Assembly (NCBI GenBank): GCA_947074235.1
Contig: CAMTOV010000014.1
Span: 1 to 32,908, forward strand
DNA length: 32,908 nucleotides
Direction: 5' to 3'
Source: an uncultured Bacteroides sp.
GTDB lineage: Bacteria; Bacteroidota; Bacteroidia; Bacteroidales; Bacteroidaceae
Shown here: positions 8,298 through 16,146 of the stretch, piece after piece
How the letters are laid out: the number at the start of each line of letters is the position of its first letter
Numbering within the stretch: position 1 is the first letter of the stretch
The notes under the pieces: generated by a model
Seen by the model: only the letters and a program-made list of their open reading frames with translations
What the model was told of the DNA's origin: nothing
Databases searched by the model: none
Made by a program: the position numbers and the translations under genes

Positions 8298-8331
8298 ACG
8301 GGTGTTTCTTATGTAAATAGGATTCACCCGT
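8298..8331. other. Inverted repeat between nifK and nifE
   Basis: ACGGGTG at 8298-8304 pairs with CACCCGT at 8325-8331 around a 20-nt loop in the 87-bp nifK-nifE gap. There is no T run, so it is not a standard terminator. It may stabilise or process the nifHDK part of the transcript, giving less nifE than nifDK. This role is inferred. Confidence 0.4.
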
Positions 8332-8364
8332 ACATCTATATTTCTATAATTAAAATGACCAATT

Positions 8365-9690
8365 ATGAGTAGCATATTAGAAGAGAGAAAAAGACAAATA
8401 GCACGAGTTGGAGAAGAAGTTAAAGAGATTGATTGCGGTAAAGTAAGTCTTGCTGGATCAATTAGTCAAAGAGCATGTGTGTTTTGTGGTTCAAGAGTAG
8501 TTCTTTATCCCATTGCAGATGCATTACATATTATTCACGGACCAATTGGTTGTGCGGCATATACTTGGGATATTCGCGGCTCATTATCATCTGGTCCCGA
8601 ATTACATCGACTAAGCTTCTCTACAGATCTACGCGAAAAAGATATCGTATTCGGAGGAATCGAAAAATTGCGTAAAGCATTGGAAGGTTTAATAGAAAAA
8701 CATCAACCTAAAGCTGCTTTTGTATATACCACTTGTATCGTTGGTGTGATAGGTGATGATGTAGAGTCTCTTTGTTCACAAATTGAAAAAGAGGTTGGTA
8801 TACCAATAATTCCGGTACAAGCTCCCGGATTTCAAGGATCTAAGAAAGATGGATATAAAGTTGCTTGCGAAGCGTTATCCAAATTAGTAGGAACGCTTAA
8901 CCGCCCTACACCCAAATATTCAATAAATATTTTAGGCGATTTTAATTTAGCGGGTGAATTATGGATATTACTAGATTATTATCGCAGAATGGGTATTCAT
9001 GTAAATGCAACCATTACTGGAGATGGTAGAGTTGATGATATTCGCAACGCTCATAATGCATCACTCAATGTGGTGCAATGTTCGGGTTCGATGACCTACT
9101 TAGCTAAAGATATGAAAGAAAAGTATGGTATTCCTTTCATGCGCGTATCCTATTTCGGAATAGAAGATATGAGTGATGCACTATATGATGTGGCACGCTT
9201 TTTCAAGAGCGATGAGTTGTTAGAAAATGCAAGGAAATTAGTCAGAGAGGAACTTGACAAGCTATTGCCTGCCCTATCTGAATATAAAAAAGAGCTAACC
9301 GGTAAAAGAGCTGCTATTTATGTTGGTGGGGCTTTCAAAGCGATTTCTCTTGTGAAAGCATTGAGGTTGATTGGTATAAAAACAGTAGTTATCGGTTCGC
9401 AAACTGGCGATAAAGACGATTATAAGCTTATTCAACAACTCTGTGATGACGATACTATTATCGTTGATGATGCCAATCCTGTAGAGCTATCTGCCTTTGT
9501 AAAGGAAACAAAAGCCGACTTATTTATTGGTGGAGTAAAAGAGAGACCCATTGCTTATAAAATTGGTCTAGGTTTTTGCGATCATAACCATGAACGAAAA
9601 GAACCACTTGCCGGTTATGAGGGTATGTTGAAATTTGCACAAGAGGTTTATGCCACATGCATGAGTCCTGTATGGAAATTTGTCAAGTAA
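8365..9690 (+). CDS. nifE: Nitrogenase cofactor scaffold NifE
   Basis: This 441-residue NifD paralogue carries the scaffold cysteines C38 (SQRACVFCGS), C63 (HGPIGCAAYTWD) and C124 (YTTCIVGVIGDD). The equivalent of the NifD FeMo-co cysteine is in VVQCSGSMTYLAKDM. NifE forms a tetramer with NifN, on which the NifB product is converted to FeMo-co before transfer to NifDK. The C-terminal half includes the ending CDHNHERKEPLAGYEGM. It follows nifK by 87 bp and is the last gene before an intrinsic terminator. NifE assignment rests on gene order, length and these motifs. Confidence 0.96.
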   Translation: MSSILEERKRQIARVGEEVKEIDCGKVSLAGSISQRACVFCGSRVVLYPIADALHIIHGPIGCAAYTWDIRGSLSSGPELHRLSFSTDLREKDIVFGGIEKLRKALEGLIEKHQPKAAFVYTTCIVGVIGDDVESLCSQIEKEVGIPIIPVQAPGFQGSKKDGYKVACEALSKLVGTLNRPTPKYSINILGDFNLAGELWILLDYYRRMGIHVNATITGDGRVDDIRNAHNASLNVVQCSGSMTYLAKDMKEKYGIPFMRVSYFGIEDMSDALYDVARFFKSDELLENARKLVREELDKLLPALSEYKKELTGKRAAIYVGGAFKAISLVKALRLIGIKTVVIGSQTGDKDDYKLIQQLCDDDTIIVDDANPVELSAFVKETKADLFIGGVKERPIAYKIGLGFCDHNHERKEPLAGYEGMLKFAQEVYATCMSPVWKFVK

Positions 9691-9703
9691 TACTTTCTAA
9701 TAT

Positions 9704-9730
9704 AAAAAGCTACATAAATGTAGCTTTTTT
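9704..9730 (+). terminator. Intrinsic terminator between nifE and nifN
   Basis: A perfect 11-bp hairpin (AAAAAGCTACA at 9704-9714, TGTAGCTTTTT at 9719-9729) with a 4-nt loop ends in a T run, 13 bp after the nifE stop. It splits the nif genes into two transcription units. Confidence 0.88.
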
Positions 9731-9844
9731 GCTAAATAGGTAACAAAAAAGTAAAGCTCTAAACATCATCATTACTAAGAACACAAATTTTAAATCATTG
9801 AATAATAAAGAAATAACACGCAAATTCATTTCACATGGAATGTT

Positions 9845-9859
9845 TGGCACGATTATAGT
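9845..9859 (+). promoter_or_regulatory. Sigma-54-like promoter of the nifN operon
   Basis: TGGCACG at 9845-9851 is identical to the -24 element before nifH. The expected -12 position holds TAGT instead of TTGC, so this half is weak. It lies 30 bp before the nifN start and downstream of the nifE terminator, where a new promoter is needed. Confidence 0.45.
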
Positions 9860-9889
9860 AATGTAATAATAAAGAGAAAAGATAAGAAT

Positions 9890-11299
9890 ATGCAAAAGGA
9901 TAAAACAACTATAGAAATTAAGCAATTTGCTGCCTCTAGAAATGCATGTAAACTCTGTTCTCCACTGGGTGCTTCAATGGTATTCAAAGGTATTGAAGGA
10001 TGTATCCCAATGATACATGGTTCGCAAGGATGCGCAACATATATTCGTCGTTATCTGATTAGTCATTATAAAGAACCAATGGATATTGCTTCTTCAAACT
10101 TTAGTGAAGAAACAACAATCTATGGTGGCAATAGAAATTTCATTCAAGGAATTGATAACATCCGCAAGCAATATGCACCTCTAGTAATGGGTATTGCAAC
10201 AACATGTCTATCAGAAACTATCGGGGAAGATATTCCATCATTAATAGGAGAATATGAAAGCCTACATACTGAGGACGAGAATATGCCTATTTTCATTCAT
10301 GCCTCTACACCTAGTTACAACGGCACACATATGGATGGTTTCCATGAAACAGTATTGTCAACAATCAAAACACTAGCCGAAGAGGGGAAAAGAGAACATC
10401 GAGTAAATATACTGTCGGGTTTTATATCTACCGTTGATATTAGAATGATAAAAACCATCGTCGAAGACTTTGGACTGGAATACACCTTATTTCCTGATTA
10501 CTCTAAATCTATGGACAACCCTTGTTGGAAAGATTATCTTCTTATTCCCGATGGAGGAACAACTATTGAGGATTTAAAGAAAACAGGAACATCGACAGCT
10601 ACAATAGAATTTGGAACAATATTGAATAAAGGTTCTATAGCCGATCGTATCATTAATAAATCAAATATTGTGAGTGGTGGCGAATGGCTTGAAAAGAATA
10701 TGTATATCCAAAACCATCAAATTATAATGCCAATTGGTATTGAGGCAACAGATGTTTTCATGGATTTGCTTGCTACTATAAGTGGTGTCCCTGTTCCTGA
10801 GAAGTATACTTTACAGCGCGGCCGATTGATTGATGCCTATATTGATGGGCATAAATATGTATTTGGTAAAAGAGCCATTGTGTATGGAGAAGAAGACTTT
10901 GTAGTAGGTTTAAGTCTATTCTTAGCTGAAATAGGAATACAACCTATCATCGTGGCCTCTGGAGGAGAAAGCGGACTGCTGAAAAAGGAATTATTGAAAA
11001 GGAATAATAAAGCATTTGCTGATACTATGTTTCTATCTGGTGCAGATTTTGAAACCATTAGAGAAGTGGCAAAAGAAATGAGTCCGGATATTGTAATAGG
11101 CAATAGTAAAGGTTATTATATAGCTCGAGAGCTTGACATTCCAATAGCTCGCGTTGGATTTCCGATACATGATAGAGTTGGTGGGCCCCGTATTAAACAT
11201 TTATGTTATGAAGGTGCTCAAAATCTATTTGACACAATTGTCAACCTTCTGCTTGATTATAAACAAGAACACTCTCCTATAGGATATAAATATATGTAA
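9890..11299 (+). CDS. nifN: Nitrogenase cofactor scaffold NifN
   Basis: The 469-residue NifK paralogue has C20 (SRNACKLCSPLGA), C48 (HGSQGCATYIRR) and the TTCLSETIGEDI block near residue 107. With NifE it forms the platform for FeMo-co maturation. The C-terminal IARVGFPIHDRVGGPR block resembles NifK. It starts its own transcription unit 199 bp after nifE, and is followed at 12 bp by nifB. In some clostridia nifN and nifB are fused; here they are separate. NifN rather than NifK is assigned by the position after nifE and by sequence divergence from the clear NifK copy. Confidence 0.95.
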   Translation: MQKDKTTIEIKQFAASRNACKLCSPLGASMVFKGIEGCIPMIHGSQGCATYIRRYLISHYKEPMDIASSNFSEETTIYGGNRNFIQGIDNIRKQYAPLVMGIATTCLSETIGEDIPSLIGEYESLHTEDENMPIFIHASTPSYNGTHMDGFHETVLSTIKTLAEEGKREHRVNILSGFISTVDIRMIKTIVEDFGLEYTLFPDYSKSMDNPCWKDYLLIPDGGTTIEDLKKTGTSTATIEFGTILNKGSIADRIINKSNIVSGGEWLEKNMYIQNHQIIMPIGIEATDVFMDLLATISGVPVPEKYTLQRGRLIDAYIDGHKYVFGKRAIVYGEEDFVVGLSLFLAEIGIQPIIVASGGESGLLKKELLKRNNKAFADTMFLSGADFETIREVAKEMSPDIVIGNSKGYYIARELDIPIARVGFPIHDRVGGPRIKHLCYEGAQNLFDTIVNLLLDYKQEHSPIGYKYM

Positions 11300-11311
11300 T
11301 ACAAAAATATT

Positions 11312-12589
11312 ATGGCAAAGATAATTACTCAATCCGATATTCATAAACATCCTTGTTTCAATGAGGATGCTAAAGGAAAATATGCACGTGTTCATCTACC
11401 GGTTGCTCCTCAATGTAATATTCAGTGTAACTATTGCAATCGTAAATACGACTGTGTCAATGAGAGTCGTCCAGGGGTTACTTCCAGCGTACTAACCCCG
11501 CAGAAAGCTGTTTCTTATTTAAAAGAACTATCTAAATCTATTGATAACATTTCGGTGATAGGTATTGCAGGTCCGGGCGATCCATTTGCCAACCCCGAAA
11601 AGACAATGATGACTTTAAGAGAGGTTAGCAAAGAATTTCCCGAAAAGATATTTTGTTTATCAACCAACGGTTTAGAACTTGAGCCATATATTGATGAAAT
11701 AGCTCAGCTTCGTGTTTCACACGTTACCATTACTATCAATGCTGTAGATCCCGAGATATCAGCCAATATCTATCGTTGGGTAAGATTCAACAAGAAGGTA
11801 TATCGTGGAGTAGCCGGCGCAGCTTTATTGCTCGAGCGCCAATTGAGGTGTATTCCATTATTGAAGGCACATGGAATTGTTGTGAAAATAAATTCAATTA
11901 TTATTCCGGGGATTAACGATCATCACATTCCGGAAGTAGCCAAAGTGTGCAAAGAGTTAGGTGCCGACATTATGAATTGCATCCCTTTAATACCAACAGC
12001 CGAAACTCTATTTGAAAAGATCGAGAAACCATCGGCCACGATGATATTAAGAGTTAGAGAGTATGCAAAAGATCATTTGCCAATGATGACGCATTGTGCT
12101 CGTTGTAGAGCTGATGCTGCAGGATTATTAGGGCAGGATTTATCTGAGTCATATAATATCTTGCAAAAGGTTATGAATTTGTCTGAAGAAGAATTGAATA
12201 ACAAGCCTTATGTTGCAGTGGCTACCAACGAAGGTCATCTGGTAAATCTACATCTAGGAGAAGCAATGCATATCTATATCTATCAACAAAAGCCAAATGG
12301 TTTTCAGTATTTAGAAATGAGAGAGCTTCCCAAACCTGGATCGGGCGACCAACGCTGGTTAGATATTGCTAGAATTCTTAAAGACTGTAGAGCATTATTG
12401 GTAAGTGGTGTAGGCGAAAATCCGAAAAGCATTATTACTAATTGCGGCACACGAGTTATTGAAATGACCGGTATGATTGATGAAGGTCTTGAGGGAATAT
12501 ACAACAACAAACCTATTAAGACTATAGCTAAGCCCAATGAGTTTAAATGTGGATCTGGATGTAAAGGCAATGCTATGGGCTGTGCTTAA
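11312..12589 (+). CDS. nifB: FeMo-co biosynthesis radical SAM enzyme NifB with C-terminal NifX domain
   Basis: The 425-residue protein has a typical NifB start (HKHPCFNEDAKGKYARVHLPV) with the radical SAM motif C35-x3-C39-x2-C42 (CNIQCNYC). The GIAGPGDPFANPEKT segment and the C-ARCRADAAG motif (MTHCARCRADAAGLLG) are also conserved. NifB fuses two [4Fe-4S] clusters with a SAM-derived carbon to make NifB-co, the core of FeMo-co. A NifX/NafY-like domain begins near residue 300 (PYVAVATNEGHLVNLHLGEA) and ends in a Cys cluster C413-x3-C417-x6-C424. The domain architecture is that of the longer NifB type. It lies 12 bp after nifN. Confidence 0.97.
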   Translation: MAKIITQSDIHKHPCFNEDAKGKYARVHLPVAPQCNIQCNYCNRKYDCVNESRPGVTSSVLTPQKAVSYLKELSKSIDNISVIGIAGPGDPFANPEKTMMTLREVSKEFPEKIFCLSTNGLELEPYIDEIAQLRVSHVTITINAVDPEISANIYRWVRFNKKVYRGVAGAALLLERQLRCIPLLKAHGIVVKINSIIIPGINDHHIPEVAKVCKELGADIMNCIPLIPTAETLFEKIEKPSATMILRVREYAKDHLPMMTHCARCRADAAGLLGQDLSESYNILQKVMNLSEEELNNKPYVAVATNEGHLVNLHLGEAMHIYIYQQKPNGFQYLEMRELPKPGSGDQRWLDIARILKDCRALLVSGVGENPKSIITNCGTRVIEMTGMIDEGLEGIYNNKPIKTIAKPNEFKCGSGCKGNAMGCA

Positions 12590-12628
12590 AAGATAAAACC
12601 TAATTAATAATATAAAATAGTTACGACA

Positions 12629-12937
12629 ATGAAAAAGCCAACTTATCATATTCTAGTATGCAACTCTTTCCGCATGGCGGGAGATGCTCAAGGAGCATGT
12701 AATAAAAAAGGTGCACCTTCCTTACTGCAATACATTATGGAAGAAGCTTCCGACCGTGGATTAGATGTTGCAGTTTCAACTACAGGTTGTTTGAATGTTT
12801 GTTCTCAAGGTCCTATTATTGTAATCCACCCCAATAACTATTGGTATGGTGGTGTAGAAACCGAAGATGCAATTGATGAAATATTAGATGCATTAGAAGA
12901 GGGCGAAGCTTGTGAAAAATATCTTATTTCAGAATAA
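12629..12937 (+). CDS. Thioredoxin-like [2Fe-2S] ferredoxin
   Basis: The 102-residue protein has four cysteines in the pattern of thioredoxin-like [2Fe-2S] ferredoxins: C11, C24, C54 and C58 (HILVCNSF, GACNKKG, STTGCLNVCSQGP). The family includes the Clostridium pasteurianum ferredoxin found near nitrogenase genes and related proteins in other diazotrophs. It could donate electrons to nitrogenase or to NifB and cofactor assembly. It is co-transcribed with nifB and its TAA shares one base with the nifV ATG (TAATG). A direct role in nitrogen fixation is inferred from location. Confidence 0.9.
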   Translation: MKKPTYHILVCNSFRMAGDAQGACNKKGAPSLLQYIMEEASDRGLDVAVSTTGCLNVCSQGPIIVIHPNNYWYGGVETEDAIDEILDALEEGEACEKYLISE

Positions 12938-14058
12938 TGTTAACACCTTTGCATATTATAGATACTACTCTGAGAGATGGAGAACAAGCTCCTGGAGTAG
13001 TATTTTCACTTCACGAAAAACTACAAATAGCTCAACTGCTAGATAAAATTGGAATTCCTGAAGTAGAGATTGGTATGCCTGCAATTTCCAGAAATGAAAT
13101 TGAAGAAACTGAAACAATCTGTACAAGTGGGTTTAAATTCAAATCGCTTGGATGGTGTAGAGCAAATAAACAAGATATCGATGCTGCAAATAAGGCCAAA
13201 TGTCAGCATGTACATATTTCATTTCCGGTTTCAGAGCACCATTTAGCGATAATGGGGAAAAGTTATGGTTGGGTTTTCAATAGTATGAAAGAAATTGTAA
13301 GTTATGCTAAGGATTATTTTGAGTTAGTTAGCATTGGAGCTCAAGATGCTTCACGTGCTAATCAAGAGTTTTTAGAAGAATTTTTAGCTTATGCGTCTAT
13401 CAATAAAGTACAGAGAGTTAGAATTGCTGATACTGTAGGTATTATGAATCCATTTTCTGTTTCTAAGATGATGAGTGAGCTAAATAATCTATTCCCCGAG
13501 ATTGTTTTAGAATTCCATGGTCACAATGATTTGGGTATGGCAACAGCCAATGCGCTTGCTGCAGCAATATCGGGAGCCAAAGCTGTTAGCGTAACAGTAA
13601 ATGGATTAGGAGAAAGAGCTGGCAATACCTCTCTTGAAGAATTAATCATGGCTTTAAAGATTAGCTTAGGGTATGATACAGGATTGAAAACAGAATATTT
13701 TAGTGCGCTGTGCGCCTTTGTAGAAAAAGCATCAGGAAGAGTAAACTCTGTATCTAAACCAATAACCGGCAACATGGTAATGTGCCATGAAACAGGAATA
13801 CACACTAATCTTATTTTGAAGGATATTAATTCATATCAGATATTAAAACCAGAGACTATAGGTAGTGAACAACCAGCTTTGATTTTTGGCAAGCATAGCG
13901 GCAGTAATGCTATTACATCTTTTTTTCAGACAAGAGGAATGAATGTAACTAAAGAGCAGAGTTATTCAATATTAAAGACAGTGAAACAACTGTCTACTGA
14001 GAGAAAAAGATCGGTTAGCGAAAGAGAGTTATTGAATATGTATTATCATATGATTTAG
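12937..14058 (+). CDS. nifV: Homocitrate synthase NifV
   Basis: The 373-residue acyltransferase of the isopropylmalate/homocitrate synthase family has the catalytic start IIDTTLRDGEQAPGVVFSL, the metal-binding EFHGHNDLGMATANALAA and the GLGERAGNTSLEE loop. NifV makes (R)-homocitrate, the organic ligand of molybdenum in FeMo-co. The length matches NifV, which lacks the leucine regulatory domain of LeuA, and the nif location is decisive. It overlaps the ferredoxin gene by one base, which suggests translational coupling. It is followed by a ModE-type operator and modBC. Confidence 0.94.
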   Translation: MLTPLHIIDTTLRDGEQAPGVVFSLHEKLQIAQLLDKIGIPEVEIGMPAISRNEIEETETICTSGFKFKSLGWCRANKQDIDAANKAKCQHVHISFPVSEHHLAIMGKSYGWVFNSMKEIVSYAKDYFELVSIGAQDASRANQEFLEEFLAYASINKVQRVRIADTVGIMNPFSVSKMMSELNNLFPEIVLEFHGHNDLGMATANALAAAISGAKAVSVTVNGLGERAGNTSLEELIMALKISLGYDTGLKTEYFSALCAFVEKASGRVNSVSKPITGNMVMCHETGIHTNLILKDINSYQILKPETIGSEQPALIFGKHSGSNAITSFFQTRGMNVTKEQSYSILKTVKQLSTERKRSVSERELLNMYYHMI

Positions 14059-14069
14059 TTTTTGTCTAC

Positions 14070-14092
14070 CGATATCTTAAAATGCGATAACG
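14070..14092. promoter_or_regulatory. ModE-type operator, copy 3 (modBC)
   Basis: CGATAT-N11-ATAACG followed by AAA lies between nifV and modB, 42 bp before the chosen modB start. It has the same arms and spacing as the two copies before the porin-modA operon. A 12-bp segment within it (AAAATGCGATAA, 14079-14090) is repeated directly at 14113-14124. Its location points to control of modBC by the ModE-like protein. Confidence 0.65.
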
Positions 14093-14134
14093 AAACCTTT
14101 AGTAAAAAAATAAAAATGCGATAAATTGACAAGC

Positions 14135-14809
14135 ATGATGATAGATAGTGATTTTTTACAAACCTTATTAACAACAGGCAGATTGGCGTTGTGGACAACC
14201 ATTATATTACTTATAATAGGCTTGCCTACAGCATATTTATTATCATATAAAGACTTTCGGGGGAAAAGTGCCCTAGAAGCCATAATCTGTATGCCTATGG
14301 TTTTGCCACCTACCGTTTTAGGCTTTTATATTTTAGTAGCTTATAGTCCGCAAAATGCATTTGGCGAGGCATTAGAAAAATATTTTGATGTTCGCTTGGC
14401 ATTTTCATTTACGGGTGTACTTATTGCTAGTATCATCTGCTCTCTTCCATATATGATACAACCTCTACAAAATGGGTTAACACTTCTTCCTGCAAGTTAT
14501 AGAGAAGCATCCTACACAATGGGCAAAGGAAAAACTGAAACATTCTTTCGTGTACTGATTCCCAATATAAAAGGTAATATAATAACAGCTATTGCAATGA
14601 CTTTTGCACACTGTATTGGCGAATTTGGAATTGTACTAATGGTTGGAGGAAATATGCCTGGAGACACACGAGTTGCATCCATTGCATTGTATGACGAAGT
14701 TCAATCTCTTAATTATGACCAAGCCAATAAATATGCTATAATAATGTTCTTGGTCTCTTTTGTAGCACTTACCACAATCTATAGTATAAATAAAAGACAA
14801 CGAATATGA
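14135..14809 (+). CDS. modB: Molybdate ABC transporter permease ModB
   Basis: The 224-residue integral membrane protein has about five hydrophobic spans and the ModB signature ALEAIICMPMVLPPTVLGFY. It also has the permease coupling loop ASYTMGKGKTETFFRVLIPN followed by AHCIGEFGIVLMVGGN, which is the EAA-type and ModB-specific region. It forms the molybdate channel in the inner membrane with ModC and receives molybdate from ModA. I chose the ATG at 14135; a TTG at 14126 in frame would add three residues. Its stop overlaps the modC start (ATGA), a sign of coupling. It is separated from modA by the whole nif cluster. Confidence 0.93.
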   Translation: MMIDSDFLQTLLTTGRLALWTTIILLIIGLPTAYLLSYKDFRGKSALEAIICMPMVLPPTVLGFYILVAYSPQNAFGEALEKYFDVRLAFSFTGVLIASIICSLPYMIQPLQNGLTLLPASYREASYTMGKGKTETFFRVLIPNIKGNIITAIAMTFAHCIGEFGIVLMVGGNMPGDTRVASIALYDEVQSLNYDQANKYAIIMFLVSFVALTTIYSINKRQRI

Positions 14810-15432
14810 AGACATTAAGATTAGATATAAAAAAGAAAATGCACACAACTGAAGGTGAGCGTTATTTAAACTTCTCTGAAGAGATAAAGAATGGAGAATT
14901 TATATCTTTAGTAGGACATTCAGGCTGTGGTAAAAGTACTTTGTTACGAATACTTGCAGGTCTTATAAAGCCAGACGCCGGCACAGTGCAATATGGTGAC
15001 GATATTTGGTTTGATTATGATTCAAAGAAGAATATTGCTCCACAGAAGCGCAATATAGCCTATATGTTTCAGGATTTTGCACTTTTCCCCAATATGAACG
15101 TAGAGAAAAACATAGAGTATGCACAAAAAGAGAAAAACAAGGATAGTGTAAATAATTTAATCCAAATTTTCGGCCTCACTAATTTAGAGAAAGCTTACCC
15201 AAATAGATTATCGGGTGGACAAAAGCAACGTGTTGCCTTGGCTAGAGCTTTGGCTTCTTCTCCTTCTATCTTATTGTTAGACGAACCACTATCCTCTATT
15301 GATTGGCAAATGAGAGCTTCGTTGCAAGATGAGATATTAAAGGCTCATAAATACATAGGAGGCATTAGCATCATGGTTACGCACGATAGAGACGAAGCAA
15401 AAAAAATGGGTGATAGAATATTAAGTTTATAG
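14806..15432 (+). CDS. modC: Molybdate ABC transporter ATPase ModC, without MOP domain
   Basis: The 208-residue ABC ATPase has Walker A GHSGCGKST, Q-loop YMFQDFALFPNM, signature LSGGQKQRVALARALA, Walker B ILLLDEPLSSID and switch histidine in MVTHDRDEA. It energises ModB. Classical ModC is about 350 residues and carries a C-terminal molybdate-binding MOP domain; this protein ends just after the ATPase domain. The start overlaps the last codon of modB by four bases. Assignment to molybdate depends on modB and on the operator upstream; the ATPase class is certain. Confidence 0.9.
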   Translation: MKTLRLDIKKKMHTTEGERYLNFSEEIKNGEFISLVGHSGCGKSTLLRILAGLIKPDAGTVQYGDDIWFDYDSKKNIAPQKRNIAYMFQDFALFPNMNVEKNIEYAQKEKNKDSVNNLIQIFGLTNLEKAYPNRLSGGQKQRVALARALASSPSILLLDEPLSSIDWQMRASLQDEILKAHKYIGGISIMVTHDRDEAKKMGDRILSL

Positions 15433-15436
15433 CATT

Positions 15437-15835
15437 ATGAAAATAATTATACCTGTAAAAGATAATAAGTTTATAGCTTCCGGCTTTAATGCGACTCCTC
15501 ATGTTTGCGTATTCGATCAAGATAAGGAACTGGATAATGCTTGTCATTTCACATGCTGGAGAGAGATTATTCCGCAAGGAACAAAAATAACCAAACAACT
15601 AAAGGAGCATGGCATTTATGCTGTGTTAACTGAAGAGATGCAATTATTAGCTTTCAATTTATTTCGCGATAATGGCATCGTAGTTTATAAAAGCCAAGGA
15701 GATGATTTATATCATAATCTAGGATTATTTAGTAAAGGCCTTCTCAAATACTACTCAGTTGAAGATGCCCTTGAAAACAAAAAAATATGCGGCGGACAAT
15801 GCAATGAATGTGTGGATGATGATAAGTGTAAATGA
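15437..15835 (+). CDS. NifX/NifB-type cofactor-binding protein with cysteine-rich tail
   Basis: This 132-residue protein resembles the dinitrogenase iron-molybdenum cofactor-binding domain family (NifX, NafY, C-terminus of NifB). It starts KIIIPVKDNKFIASGFNATPHVCVFD and has the loop DNGIVVYKSQGDD. The family binds NifB-co or FeMo-co and shuttles it between NifB, NifEN and NifDK. The C-terminus, about residues 118-131, holds four cysteines in the pattern C118-x3-C122-x2-C125-x5-C131. It follows modC by 4 bp in a tight operon, linking cofactor handling with molybdate uptake. It differs enough from NifX that I give no gene symbol. The Cys tail could bind a metal cluster. Confidence 0.8.
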   Translation: MKIIIPVKDNKFIASGFNATPHVCVFDQDKELDNACHFTCWREIIPQGTKITKQLKEHGIYAVLTEEMQLLAFNLFRDNGIVVYKSQGDDLYHNLGLFSKGLLKYYSVEDALENKKICGGQCNECVDDDKCK

Positions 15836-16146
15836 TTGAATAGATTTACAGAGTATTATATTAAACATTGCAAATATTGCATTTGCTCTTAAGTTCATCT
15901 TTTTATACACCAATAATAAAATATGGAAATACAAACCCCTTGTTAATGTCTTAATTTGAATATATAGTAATAATACGAGGCGATAAACTAGATTACAGAA
16001 CAACTAACTAATTAACAATCTTAAAAAGACACAATTTGAACATTTATATGTAAAATAGGTTGTACTTATACGATAGATTTCTGTTCCATTTTTATGGCTA
16101 TAGATTAGCTATCTAACTCAATAATAACAATAATCTATTAATTAAC
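15836..16146. other. Intergenic region before the susC-like gene
   Basis: This 311-bp AT-rich gap separates the nif/mod island from the SusC/SusD operon. A 6-bp inverted repeat (GCAAAT at 15870-15875, ATTTGC at 15881-15886) may be a weak terminator for the mod genes. The sequence TGGC-N7-TTAGCT at 16095-16110 has GG and GC at the sigma-54 spacing but is otherwise a poor match. I see no clear -33/-7 promoter and no RNA gene. Confidence 0.4.
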
